NCBI GenBank assembly: GCA_050084985.1
Contig: JBITNC010000001.1
Location: 154,566,001-154,630,000, forward strand
DNA: 64,000 nt
Source of the DNA: Nageia nagi
Lineage: Eukaryota > Pinophyta
Reading direction: 5' to 3'
A program made the position numbers and the translations under genes. The first letter of the stretch is position 1. Every line of letters starts with the position of its first letter. A model generated the notes under the pieces. That model worked only from the letters and a program-made list of their open reading frames with translations. It was not told the DNA's origin and did not search any database. Of the stretch, positions 22,150 through 34,522 are shown one piece after another.

Positions 22150-24113
22150 GTTGGATCTTGCATACATATTTATTTTATCTCATGATGGTTCATTATAAAA
22201 TAATGCTATATCAACATTTCAGTGTATTTGTCATCGAACTCTATGAGAACACATTTTGATTAAACATAGTAGGACTATGCTTCACTAAAAACTCTATCAA
22301 CAAATTCTAGCCTCTTTTAAACATCAATGCTTTCTCCAAAATCTTCGAGCATTAGATAGAAAATTGATGTGGCTTTCTGTTAAGCAATTCATAGGTCTTT
22401 TCAATGCATCATTTATTTATTTATTTTATTTTATTTTTTCTTCCTTTTACATCCAATATTTTAGAAAGAAAACTTTATGTCAAATAAATCATAGGTTTTT
22501 AGACTATCCTTGTGGGCCATATAAACTTAGTAAGGTATTCTAAAAAAAAAATATTCATAGATCCTAAAGGTATAAGGAAGCACCTTATGAATCTTTATTT
22601 TGAATAAATTAGTGAAGTTCAAATTATTCAAATAAAATATGAATTTCTTATTTATAGACATTCAAGTATAAGAGGTGCAAGTATATTGTTTACAAGAATA
22701 AATATATACTTGTGACCCTTTTATAATTTTCATTAAAGGTACTAATGATCTTGTATAAGCCATGGATATGATGTCATAGAATGAGAAAATATCTATATTC
22801 TTTATTTATGTTGAATTTAATAAATAATTAGCATTTATATTTGATCCAAGAATGGTAACCTCTAGAGACCAAGAATAAGCTATTGCTTACCATGATTTGA
22901 CTTAGTTTTATGGGTACTAAGTTTCCCATTGTGTTATGAAAATTAATGAATGATGTTTTTATTTGACCCCATGATAAAGAAAGATAAGTAATTTATCAAT
23001 AAGGCCCTGAACCTATCAAATTTTGAATGGGGTGTTATTTGTGATATTATGACTTGAATTGGAAGATGTAATTGGAAAGTTATTAGACTTCATGGTCAAG
23101 GAAGATAGGTAGCCTCTATCGAGGTATAAATCCTATTGAGATCAAGTTGGAGTATTGTATGATTTAATTGTATGATATGTTGCATTAAGGATAGAATGAG
23201 TTTCATGAATCCAAAGAGCTATTCGAATCCTCATAAACTCTAACTAAATCCTAGTACTCAAAATTACATCACTTTGGTTTCCTTGGATGGAGGCATGTTT
23301 GAGGATGATAATAGATGGATGGAAGCTCATTAAAGATAAGTATGGTGACAAGGAGCAACTTAAAAGTTGAAAATGCTCGAAAAAGGGGTTATTGAAAATT
23401 GTACTATAAAGGCAAACTCTAGTTTGATATACTAAGTATGTAGAATCAATGACTCATGAAAAATATGATGTACTTCTAAAAATGATCACAATATGTGGTT
23501 AGGATCATACTAGAAGTAATGTGATTCTTTTATGGATGAACCATTGAAACACCTTACTTATAAATGTGAAGTCTTAGATGATTTATATGATGTATTCTAT
23601 AAACAATGAAGCTTTTGATAAGTTCTATGCCACATTGCTTTGTCACCTTTTTTTGAAGTAATGATTTTACTTATATTAATAAATTATGATTGAGTGTACC
23701 TTCTTAGTTTCATTATTGAGCTTTCTCAAATTACTTCTTTATTATGTTTGATGAGTTATTAATTTTGGGTTTGATAGACATGGTTACTAATAAAATTTAT
23801 TAGTCTCAACCATCCACTTGGGGTATTGTGAACTTAATACCCATGGCTCCCTAAGTTATGGGCATGGGGATGTCAAATTCCATGGTGGGCCTAGCTGATA
23901 GTTATGGGTAGGCTAGTGTCCCATACCCTCAACAAGATGTTAGATGAGGGTAGAAATCAATAAAAATATGATTACCGAGTGAGGGTAACTCATATTCACA
24001 CTACTTGCAATTAGCATATAGAAGTAGGATGATTTTTCCATAGGCAATGATGTTATCCATTCATATGGATGATTACCTAGTACAATCTATCTATTCCTAT
24101 AAATCAAAGAGTT
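22150..24113. other. No gene seen
   Basis: AT-rich pre-insertion DNA left of the LTR element; its continuation on the other side starts at 28715. Low-complexity TTTATTT at 22420-22440. No supported relic. Confidence 0.5.
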
Positions 24114-24118
24114 ATCAT
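24114..24118. other. Target-site duplication ATCAT (left)
   Basis: The same five bases follow the other end at 28710-28714, which fixes both ends of the element. Confidence 0.9.
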
Positions 24119-24434
24119 TGAGAGAACTATAATGTTCTTTATTACTCATAAAAATGAGTTACATATATAGGCTTTGTGAGCCATTCCAAGACAAGCTAAA
24201 TGGTTGAGATGCATGATTCTCACACCATAACAAATATCACAAATAGCACACCTACGTGAACTACAAGACAATAAGTGATGCCTATCCTAACAAATAGGCT
24301 AAGTATGGAATATGGTCAACATAGACCAAATATTCCTCATAAGCTAATATTAATACTTTAGGAAATACTCTTAGTCCTAATTAATTAATCCTAATAACTT
24401 AGGACTTAGGGATATGTAGGGTATAATTCCAACA
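24119..24434 (-). repeat. 3' LTR (minus-strand orientation)
   Basis: 316 bp, beginning TGAGAGAACTATAATG and ending ATTCCAACA on the + strand. Nearly identical to 28394-28709. Confidence 0.95.
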
Positions 24435-24445
24435 TTCTCCCCTTT
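24435..24445 (-). other. Polypurine tract
   Basis: Read on the minus strand this is AAAGGGGAGAA directly before the 3' LTR, the usual plus-strand DNA primer of LTR elements. Confidence 0.85.
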
Positions 24446-24574
24446 AATGCTAAGTAACTCATGCAAGAGTTCTTAAGCATCACAAAGTTGAAAGAAACAT
24501 AACCTTTTTTGTTTCCTCCAATCATACAATAAAAAATCAAAATTTTCAAGAAATAAGTGGTGGCACTCCTTCCA

Positions 24575-26241
24575 CTAGTTGTATGGAGTTTTCTTCATTG
24601 TTGTTGATGTTGCTCCTTCATTGAGTGCCTCCTTTTGTTGAGTAGCTCCCCCTTCAACAAAAGTCTCTATGGTCTTCAACAACCATATTCTCTCTTCTTC
24701 ATGGTCCTCAAACCATTCTTGTAGTGACATTCCATCAATACTATAAGTATTGGTTTTCAAGAACCAATCTCTCTCACAATGGTGTTTGAACCATTCTTTC
24801 ATCTCTCTCTCATTTTTTATATGGTGTTTAAACCATGTTTGCAAGTAGTCATTTGCTCTTGCATTCATTACATCATAGCATACTCCACATGAGTATGTTC
24901 TCATCATTTCACAATAATCATTATACCACACTACTCTCTCACAAATGTCTACACACACTTTGAGACAATACATAGCCACACATTGGCTAATTACATATGC
25001 AACTTTGAGTTGCTCCTCACACAAAGTTTCACTCAAAAAATCACACCTCACTAAGATTTTACAATCATCATTTGGATCCACAATTTTACCATCATTTTCT
25101 TCACCAAAGGAATACTCTCCTTCAAGGTTTCTTCCATAAAATCATCTTCATAGCATGTTTCCTCCAAAGTTATTTCAACTTGAGGATTCTTCAACCTATT
25201 TTCACAAAACAAATCATTAGTATAAAATTTTTTTTCACCTCTAATGGTGATTTCCTTTGTGCTTTTTTCTTCTTCACAAAGTACTATCTCACTATTCTTT
25301 CTCTCCTCCTTGAGATATGCTTTGTCAATCACTCTTGGTGAATGATCTTCTTGCATGAACATGGAGTTTATAGCCTCCATTTATTCTTCATTAATGACCT
25401 CTCTAAGATCATCATCCCATATTATCTTCATAAGACAATCATCATGTGTCTCCTCCATGAAGCATTCCTCATCTTCTCCTCTCTTCTCAACAAGAAGAAG
25501 ATTCTCACATACACTCTCCTCCTTGAGAGCTTCTTCTTGGTGATCTTCACATTGGGTGTCTTCACCATCAACTTGAGCAATGGAATCATCATTGCATATG
25601 ATTTGAGCCTTGTCTTCATTCACTCCATGTGAGTGAGTTTCATCTACTCCATGTGAGTAGTTTTCAGCCATGGAACACTCCTTCTCAAGGGTGTCTTCAT
25701 CTTGTTCTTTATCAAAAAATAACTCTTGCCAACATTGGGTTGACTCCTCCTCATTCTCCATCATAAGAATGGGTTCACAATATGCCTCTTCCATGAATCA
25801 TTCATCATCATATGGCTGAAATGGTGTCTTCAATAGACACTCTTCAAATGACTCCTCCATAAGACATGGATCATCACAAGGCCAATCTAATTCCTCTCCA
25901 AGGAATTCTCCTTCATAGTTTTCATCATATGTTTCTTCATAAGATTCTCTCAATGCTTTCCAAGCTATTGCAGCTAATTTACAATTAGCAATGATGGGAA
26001 AAACATTCTCTTTCATGGCTTTTCTCAAGTCCATGAGAGCTAAGCAATTTTGATATTGCTTTTCTTTTTTCTCCTCTCCTTCAAGAGAGCTCCAATTTGG
26101 GGGTTCTTCATAGCCTTCTTCTATAATGCTCCAAAGGTCCTTAGCCTTGAGCAAGGTATTCATTATTATGCTCCACCAAGCATAATTTTGTCCATCAAAC
26201 TTGGGCACCTCCAAGTTTTCATACATGGTGTCCATTTCCAT
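24575..26241 (-). pseudogene. Gag-acidic fusion ORF of the LTR element (broken)
   Basis: One ancestral frame of about 555 codons starts at 26241 (MEMDTMYENLEVPKFDG). Residues 1-100 match the copia gag N terminus (DUF4219/UBN2 style): FDGQNYAWWSIIMNTLL, then LWSIIEEGYEE and AIAWKALRESY. The usual zinc knuckle is absent. Instead there are about 280 acidic residues with recurring Met-Glu-Glu words (CLMEESFEECLLK, FMEEAYCEP, CFMEETHDDCLMK, DDFMEETLKE), then a Trp/Phe/His-rich end (TWFKHHIKNE, EWFKHHCERDWF, EWFEDHEEERIW). It is broken by TGA at 25800-25798, TAA at 25383-25381 and a one-base shift near 25095. Gag normally builds the particle; the role of the fused part is unknown. Confidence 0.75.
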
Positions 26242-28379
26242 TTGTGCAGATTTAATAAATATTCAGTAGCTTCAAATCTTCATTAATATGGATATCAGGT
26301 TCATGCATAAAAACACTCCCAATCATTCTTTTTAAAGTCTCAACACCAACTCTCTCTTTACCAACAATTTAACATGGACCTCCACATCACATCCATGAAA
26401 TGAGCACACTGTATGTATTTACAAGAGTGGTTGAATCATAACAACGTATTTGAGTAGCAAGGGCAACAGCTACAAATTGTGGACTGCACTGAACTATGTA
26501 GATAGCTTCCATTATTTTTTTCACACACGCATTATGTGGTCTCCTTCAGACTACTTTCTCTCCATGTACAACACTGCTCTACCTTCACCTTCTCCTCATG
26601 CTACTTGAAATGCAATGAATAGTAATAGTATTCCAACAGCGCTGCTCTTCAACAATGTTGGCTCCTTTAACATGCAACATAGCATGTGAACATCACCTTT
26701 GTGCTATCTTCGTGAATGTCTCCTTCACATGAACATCTCCTTCACCTCCATGCGGATCACAATCAGTTTCAGATCACCAAAGATATGGCTTTTCCTTGGT
26801 AGTATTGATTACACTAGTTGCTCCTTCAATCTCAAGTAGATAGATACTTCGGTAGTGGAAGAACAAGTACTGATGATTGATACTAGAATGAAAGGGCATT
26901 CCACTGGAACCAAAACAAGTAGAAGCTCCTTTGAAAAGAAGTGGTCAGGTGCTTTTAATGAAGAATGCTTTTCAATCTTCCATAATTTGCTCTCCTCTCT
27001 GCTCTGTTGGTGTTGTCTCGGTGGCACAATGTGAGATTCCTCTTAGGTAGGACTTATGGCATCCAATCCTCATAGCCTTCTCAGGTTGACTGTAACAACA
27101 ATGATCTTCAAATCGTATGCAACCTTGTGTGTAGCCTCCTTCAGCAACATACTCCTTCTTTGTTAGCTTCTCTATGTAGTTCTAATGTGTATGCACAAGG
27201 TGGGTGGTGGTTCTCTTGACAACAAGACCTCACTTCCACATTGGCATCCTATAGGTCTGTCTCCCTCTACATAGGTTACTGAAACATGGCCACACAAACA
27301 TCACGTGAATCCTCCATGTGATCACTATAGCATGACTTCTGACCACATAATGTTTTCTCCTCCGTGAGCTATAGACCATGAACAGCACATGAACATCCTC
27401 TACAAACCATGAATAGCTTCTCCTCCTCCTTCATGCAGGTCAAAAATGTCTCCTCCACATGAGTAGCAAGTCACCAAATGAAGGTCCTTCACACACTTCT
27501 GCTTCACATGATCTCCTTCATGGTGTAGGCCACTGTTTCTCCTCCATAAGCTTCAGCATGGGCTCCTTTCAATAACAGCTTGTCCAAGCAAACCTTGGCT
27601 TAGTCTCACTCTATCTTTAGTGATCATGGCTCCTTTGGCTCATAGGCCTTCTACAGATGCTCCTCCTTCACCGCTCTACCTTCATGCACATCTCTTCTTG
27701 TGAGCCATCAAATGCAAGCTTCAGACCAAATGCGAGCTTCAGTGCATGTCTCCTCCTCACTGGTATAGATCTGCTTCATTGCTTCACCAAATCTCCCCAT
27801 TGGCAGAGATTACAGTCTAGAAGCTGTGGTACCATCCAGACCTTGGGCATTACGCATGTCCTCAGCACATGCACTATAGGGAGGGATCGGTTCGCATCCC
27901 TTCTCCTCATGCAACTCCATCTATGCTTCCCCACCATCCACATCCTTCACATGCGCAGGTCACCAATCATAGCACATAGGTCTTTGGCAGCTCTCTCCTT
28001 GCAGCAATCAATTCAATGCATAGTCTTTCAGTGCAACACTCCTCACATGGGCCTCATAGCATGCGACTTCAGCTCCTCTTTTCTACTATGCGTGGGTTTC
28101 CTTCAAACCTCCTTTTATATTACGTAGACTCCTTTCTTATCACATCTCAGCTCTGCACATTTCACAGCTGGATTCCTCCTTTTCTCAAGAAAATTAATCA
28201 ACCAGATAATATTCCTCCATGTTGTGTGAGCTTCTCTACAAGATGTGGATCTCACACTTGCAAGAATTTGATAAATTCTTTGCAATGCATCCACAAGCTC
28301 AATAACTCTAATGACAGTCCTTGAGGAGCTTGATAAGATCCTTCAAGACTTCACCCACTCTAACCCAATAATCAACTAT
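26242..28379 (-). other. Long untranslated leader of the LTR element
   Basis: About 2.1 kb between primer site and gag ORF with no frame that looks real in the element's orientation. The + strand is rich in CTCCTTCACATG, TCCTCCTTCATG and similar words, which opens overlapping + frames (27657-28127, 28016-28324) of Ser/Cys/His-rich composition. I treat those as accidental. A packaging signal or captured host DNA could sit here. Confidence 0.55.
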
Positions 28380-28391
28380 GCTCCGAAACCA
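28380..28391 (-). other. Primer binding site, tRNA-iMet type
   Basis: On the minus strand it reads TGGTTTCGGAGC, two bases from the usual plant iMet site TGGTATCAGAGC, two bases after the LTR end. Confidence 0.8.
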
Positions 28392-28393
28392 AT

Positions 28394-28709
28394 TGAGAGA
28401 ACTATAATGTTCTTTATTATTCATAAAAATGAGTTACATATATAGGCTTTGTGAGCCATTACAAGACAAGCTAAATGGTTGAGATGCAATATTCTCACAC
28501 CATAACAAATATCACAAATAACACACCTATGTGAACTACAAGACAATAAGTGATGCCTATCCTAACAAATAGGCTAACTATGGAATATGGTCAACATAGA
28601 CCAAATATTCCTCACAAGCTAATATTAATACTTTAGGAAATACTCTTATTCCTAATTAATTAATCCTAATAACTTAGGACTTAGGGATATGTAGGGTATA
28701 ATTCCAACA
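28394..28709 (-). repeat. 5' LTR (minus-strand orientation)
   Basis: 316 bp partner of 24119-24434, followed by the ATCAT duplication at 28710-28714. The promoter of the element should lie here, read leftwards. Confidence 0.95.
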
Positions 28710-28714
28710 ATCAT

Positions 28715-30094
28715 TAGGTGATGATGCTAACTTAGTGGAAGTATGATCTCTAGGGTGTTATGGGCCCCTAGTAGAAAACCACTACACCATTACCAGAAAG
28801 CTTGATGCACATGGGATGTGGAATAGGAATGGTGACATCACCTTTGAGGCATCTTCTCAATGAGGTGAACATTAAGGAGTGAACATCAGATAATTAATCA
28901 GGGTTGGTTATTCTAGACTCTACCAAACTTGCCATATGGGTGCTGGTAGCTGATAGTGTTGACATGCTCATGTGGACCACTTGACTCCATTCCTAGATCA
29001 TTTGAGTGTTTCATTTTAAAAAAAAATGGGTCTAAATTTTTAGGGTCTTATGAAATTTGAGATTAAGCTAAGCATTGAAGAGTTGGAGTGCTATAGAAAG
29101 TTTTTAGGATTTTACATTCTTGAAATTTTTGGGTGGTAGCAATCCCCTTTACTTTATTTTATTGGATTGTCTATGTTATTTGTTATTTCATTTAGAATTC
29201 CATTATTATTTTCTTTGGCTAATTATCATTCTCATTTGTAGGAAAGAACCCTAATGATTAGTGTTAAGATAGTTGCAGAATACTGGCTAACATGCATTAT
29301 ACAAAATCACTCAAAATGGTATTTAAGGAATGTGTGAAATAATTTTTAAAAAAATAAAAAGGAAAAATGTGTATCCAAATATAGATGTTTAAATGATTCA
29401 ATAATTAAACAAAAATAAAATAAATTTTTAACAAGTAAAAAAGTAATCTAAATGGTAATGAAAGATGTAGCAAAAGAGTAGCATTTAATAATAGTTAAGA
29501 ATAATAATGATATAATAACAAATGATGCCCTTGATATTCGAGATTAAATCAACCTATGAAATCCAAGAGATTAAATATGATATTAGAACATAAAGGATAT
29601 TTAAAAGTAGTTTTAAACCCAAATACCTTTACCAATGTTTATCCATATGTCGCCTAAATTAGCATCGCTAAAAATCAATTCTCTATGATGATGGTTAATA
29701 TTCATATGTTTATAGTTCCATAAATTATCATTTAAGGTACTAACTATATGGTTATAAACCATCCCATTAAACTATAAAAAATTGGTTTAGTATTAACACA
29801 TTAGTATTTAAGGGGAAAGTTTAAAATTAAATCTTCATAATTAATATTTGAAAAAATAAGTGTAGTTTAGAAGCATTCTACCATCATGTAAACATGATGT
29901 AATAATGCTTCCAAATTACACCATCCTTGGTTATTTGAGTTTTAACTCTAATATCAATCATAGTGTTTTCCATGGGCTTCCAAACAATATCCCAATGGAA
30001 CTAACAAATCATGGTTCAGTATCTTACCTAACTTATCTTAGTCTAATATTAGTGACACCTAAAGGAACACCTAACCAAAACTTTATAGTGGCCC
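28715..30094. other. No gene seen
   Basis: Right half of the old target locus, then AT-rich sequence. The 66-codon frame at 29905-30105 has no motif and ends at the next element's border. Confidence 0.55.
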
Positions 30095-30099
30095 AATCC

Positions 30100-30674
30100 T
30101 ACTAGAAATGGACCTAAGTTAACTTAACAAATTGACTTGAATTTATAAATATCTTTCTTTATTGGTTAGTTTTGATAAAATGAAGACAAGTTGGTGAATC
30201 ATGGGTGTGTTTGAGGTGAAACATGGACCCACTAATAAAACATTAGCATGTTTTTAAAACCTAATACATTTCAATTTCCATATACGTAATACAAGAATGT
30301 CAAATACCTAAATTTGCAAACTAAAATATAAGTATGTTCATGGATTTTATGATGAAACACTAACATGTTTCATTAGTATTTTATCTTTTGTAATGTAGCC
30401 ATTACATTTTCTTTATTTTGAGCAACTAAAGCTAGGTTTAGGTATGTATTGAGTTCAGACTCTTTCAAGTTAACTCTTTCAGTTTTAGAGTGATTCATCT
30501 TCTCTTGTACCATTGTAAATATGTATTTTTCATTCTTGTTGATTGATTCATACATTTGATCTTATATTATACTACCAAAGTGAATATACAACTCTCTATT
30601 GTTACAAGTGAATATTGCTAATTATGGGTCCATATTATTGATATTTGTTTATTTATTTTACTTATAAAACTCCA
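30100..30674 (+). repeat. 5' LTR of copia element 1
   Basis: Starts at TACTAGAAATGGACC and ends ACTCCA. Aligns end to end with 34523-35094. A poly(A)-like region and TTTGTAATGTA are shared by both LTRs. Confidence 0.85.
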
Positions 30675-30676
30675 TT

Positions 30677-30688
30677 TGGTATCAGAGC
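30677..30688 (+). other. Primer binding site, tRNA-iMet
   Basis: Perfect TGGTATCAGAGC two bases after the 5' LTR. Confidence 0.95.
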
Positions 30689-30789
30689 TTGTTTATTCTA
30701 GAGAGTTTGAGATATTTTATAGTTCCTATTATAATTTATCAATTTATTTTATAGGACCATTGTATGTTTATACACAAACTTTCTTTTGA

Positions 30790-32110
30790 TTCTAGAATTT
30801 GATGGAGATAACTATGAGTATGAGACCATCAAATGAATACCTTATTGTTGAAAAAGCATCTATGGGATAGTGTTGAGGATGGGTATGTAAAACCCACTAA
30901 CTAAAATACTCTTATGGATCTTGATAAGGTAACAAAGAATTAGGCTTAGTAAAATAATTATTTGGTACTCTGTCATCTTTAATCTTCTTTGGATAAGAGA
31001 ATTTTCCCAAGGATTATTGGTTGTATAATAGAAAAAGAAGCATTGATAGCATCAAAGGATGGTTACCAAGGAAGCAACCAAGTGAAATAAGTAAAATTAA
31101 AAACTCTTATAGGAGAGTTTTAGAAATTTATGATGCAATATAATGAAAGTGTTGGTGATTATTATGTGAGAGTGAAGGTTATTGTAGAAAAGATTAACAT
31201 GTTGTTGTTGTGAAGAATGTGTTGAGAATACTTACATCAAAATGGATCCATATAGTTATTATCATTGAAAAGAGAAAAGATTTGTCTACTCTTAATTTTG
31301 ATCAATTAATTAGCTTTCTTATGTTTCATGAGGAGAGATCAAAATACACTATAATTGGTGGTGTTGAAGAAAAAGCATTCTCTTTAAAGGTGAATGAAGC
31401 AAGCTCTAGTGGATAATGAAGAGGCAATGGTGGAAGAGATAATAATTCCTCTAGAGAAAAAGGTAGAAGTAGAGGTGTTTCTATTGGAAAGGGAAAATTT
31501 TAAGACCCCCACCCTAAAAAAAAATGTTTTAATAGGAGGGTGATTAATCTTAAAATATGTTCGAAAATGAGGCAATCAATTTCAAATCATGTTAAACTTT
31601 TTTAAAAAGAAGGGTGAAATATATATATATAAGGTGAATAATCATTCAAATACTTAAATTATATATTTTATTTTCTTGTATTACCAAATTATAATGTTAA
31701 AATTTAAGTTATATATATATATATATATATATATAGGTATATATATCCTTGCAATAGGAAACAATGTTGGTGATATTTTTAATTTATAATTTTAAGAAAT
31801 ATAATGGGTCAAACCTATTCTAAATGTGGGTATAATTTCCCATAAAAATAAAAAATAAAATCAAGATGAACATGTTAGAAGAAGAATTTGTCTATATATC
31901 CAAATATAAAAAATGAAATCTTAGATGTTATCCATTTGGATATGGGTTAGCCACTAACATTTTCCTTGGTATTAAATGAGGAATAGTTGACAAGAAAAAT
32001 ATGCAATACCATCATTACAACAAGTTTGGACACTTTGAAAGAGACTATAGATTAAAGGATGCAAATGAAGGGAGGACAGTGAATTATGGAGAGAAGAAGA
32101 GATTATTGTA
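30790..32110 (+). pseudogene. Copia gag relic
   Basis: The broken frame begins with EFDGDNYEYE (about 30795), the copia gag signature, and reaches a degraded zinc knuckle at 32001-32048, where the three Cys positions read Tyr while Gly-His remain (HYNKFGHFERDY). TGY-to-TAY changes are G-to-A on this strand. In between, 31210-31416 keeps an open stretch typical of the UBN2 domain (LISFLMFHEERSK). Numerous stops; no product expected. Confidence 0.75.
31711..31735. repeat. AT microsatellite within copia element 1
   Basis: About 12 AT units interrupting the gag relic; probably slippage expansion after insertion. Confidence 0.9.
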
Positions 32111-32533
32111 GGAGATAAAAAAACTTTCTTCTCATATAACAAGTTTGATAATATACTTCAAGATATTTGGATACTTTACATTGAACGTTTAAACCAAATG
32201 ACCAATAAGAGGGAGATGCTATCTTCATTAGATCATTCCTATAAATCAACCATTAAGCTTGGGGATGATAAATGCTTAGAGGTATCACTAAAATGGAATA
32301 TAAGATAGATAAAAAGAATGTAAATGATATCTACTATACTCCAAATTTTAAATATAATTTGTTGAGTGTAGGAAAATCATGGAGAAAAACTATTAGTTTT
32401 TAAATATGGGAAGTGTGTATTTTTTTACAATAACCATGAAAATATTATTATTACAATTGTTCCAATGAGTAAAAATAAATTATTTCCATTAAATTTTGGA
32501 AGATAAGGGGTTAGTCTTACAAATGTGACTATT

Positions 32534-34407
32534 GAGAAAAAAAATTAGCTTTGGCATCTTAGATTTGGGTACTTGAATTTTATAAGTTTGAAGTTGTGAC
32601 ATATTAAGAGATGATATATATATATTGCTAAAGGTAGAGGATCAAAAGACTATTTATTAAATATGAGCTTTAGGAAAGCATTCTAGATAGAATTAATGTT
32701 ATAGTATTTCAAGAAAGCATGTGATTATGATTATGATCCCAATTCAAGTACTACAATTACCTCATCAAGTGATAGTTCTCCAAACAATAGTTTTGTTAAT
32801 GTTATAAATACAAATAGAGTTAAAAAGGCACTTAAAGATCATTCTAATACTCAATTTTTGTACAAAAAATTTCATAGAATATTGATAAGGATCGAAACTC
32901 AAGAATTAGACCAAGTTGTTCAAAGACTTGAGAATATACAAATGTATGGAGATGAAGATGAAGGTGAACTAAAAGGTGATATTGTGAATTATGCATTAAT
33001 GGTTATTTATAATTTTGAACCTTATTTTTATGAATATTATTGTATTAATAGTATTTATATGCAAGCTATGAAAGAAGAGATAAATTACATTATGAATAAT
33101 GACACTTGGAAACTTATTGAATTGCCCAAGGAAAGAAATATGTGGGTTCCAAGGAGTTATACAAGAAAAGATGTAACAATGATGGAAACATTGAAAGGTA
33201 CAAGGATAGACTTATTGATAAGTTCTTAAATCAAAAATATAAAATTTACTATGAAGATACTTTTGCACTAGTAGCAAGGAAAGAAACAGTGAGCTTGGTT
33301 CTTTCCTTAGCTTCCCAAAAATAGTGGATTGTATATCACATGGATGTTAAAAGTGTATTGTTGAATGACTACTTGAATGAGGAGGTTTATGTATAATAAC
33401 ATCAATGTTTTGAGGTCAAAGGAAAAGAAAAACATTTATACAAGTTGAAGAAGGTCTTGTATGATCTCAAGCAAGCTCCAAGAGCTTGGTACACACAATT
33501 GATAGTTACTTTCAATAGTATGGATTCAAAAGGAGAAAGAGTAAACCAAACTTATATTTCAAGAAAGAATTTTATTATGCAATATATATGGGTAGTAGTT
33601 CCTTTTTGAATGATATTTTCATGATTACAATGATGATTAAGTTTGAGATGAATGATTTAGGTTTGGTGCATTATTTTCCTTGCATGGAGGTCCACCAAAT
33701 CAGGGACCAAATATTCATTTTTCAAACCAAGTATGTAAAATATATGATGAATAAGTTTAAGATGGAAAATTATAAACCTATCCCTAATCATATTGCTCAT
33801 GGAGAGATGTTTTGGATGGATGATGGGATTGAGAAAGTGAATGTGATAGAATATAGAGCCCTTGTTGGGAGTCTTATATTTCTCACAAACACAAGATAGC
33901 ATATTGATTATGACTTCTCTTTGGTATCTAAGTGCATGAGTGTACCATGTTTTTTTACACTTAATAAATGTAAAAATAATATTGAAATTTGTGCGTGGAA
34001 TCATCAATTTTGGCATCCATTATTCTTATTGTGAGAAGTTGGAGTTGATTAGTTTTAGTGATTCTAATTGGGTTAGTAACTTGGATAATAAGAAGTTTAA
34101 TTTTGGTAATTATTTCTCACTTGGATGAGGGTTGATTACTTGGATTTAAAAGAAGAAAGGATTAGTTATGCTCTCTTCCACAAAGGTTGAGTACATTATT
34201 ATTACTTTAGTAGGAGCATAAGCCTTGTGGCTTCATGATTTGTTGGAGTATATTGGTGAGAAGCAAGAAGGACCTACTTTATTTTTTTTTGACAACATGA
34301 GTGTCATTCAATATGCGCAAAATCCTGTCCACCATAGTCAATCTAAATATTTCTATTTGAAGTATCATTTCATTCATGACATGGTGAAAAGAAAAACATT
34401 GAGCTAA
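32534..34407 (+). pseudogene. Copia pol relic: GAG-pre-integrase end, RT, RNase H
   Basis: LWHLRFGYLNF-type words at about 32550-32600 mark the integrase zinc region. A jump near 32690 leads straight to the Ser-rich linker (SSSDSSPNNSF). RT follows: AMKEEINYIMNNDTWKLIELP (33064-33126), ERYKDRL, FALVARKETVSLVLSLASQK, then HMDVKS with the next helix. The RT end at 33600-33899 reads MKFEMNDLGLVHYF-like and VEYRALVGSL-like. RNase H is at 34000-34407 (LISFSDSNW, FFDNMSVIQYAQNPVHHSQS). Frameshifts and stops throughout; the enzyme is dead. Confidence 0.85.
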
Positions 34408-34522
34408 AGTATTATATAACTCATGATTAATTGGTATATATATTCAAAACAGAAGTGGATAAATCTCAATTTTTGAAGCTGAGAAACTCACTAGTGATTC
34501 CTCTTAGCATCAAGAGGGAGAA

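Larger units (their letters stand above)
24119..28709 (-). mobile_element. Complete non-autonomous LTR retrotransposon, gag-only (TR-GAG-like)
   Basis: The element is 4,591 bp, inserted with an ATCAT duplication and bounded by two 316-bp LTRs that start TG and end CA (+ strand view). The primer site and polypurine tract show that it is transcribed on the minus strand. It encodes a copia-like gag start fused to an acidic region but no zinc knuckle, protease, integrase, reverse transcriptase or RNase H, so it must borrow enzymes from another element. By hand the LTRs differ at 9 of 316 positions, about 2.8%, making it much younger than its neighbours. Its higher GC content agrees. The arrangement matches the plant TR-GAG class; the fused C-terminal part is unusual. 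Confidence 0.9.

Noticed and set aside
25051-25632. Plus-strand hydrophobic frames at 25.1-25.6 kb
   Set aside because: They are the reverse of the acidic Glu/Asp-rich gag fusion; GAA/GAG codons read backwards give Ser/Phe/Leu.
27657-28324. Two plus-strand open frames inside the gag-only element
   Set aside because: They run against the element's transcription, overlap each other in different frames, and come from CT-rich composition.
32858-33229. 123-codon frame as a novel protein
   Set aside because: It ends in the copia RT entry (AMKEEINYIMNNDTWKL) and belongs to the decayed pol.
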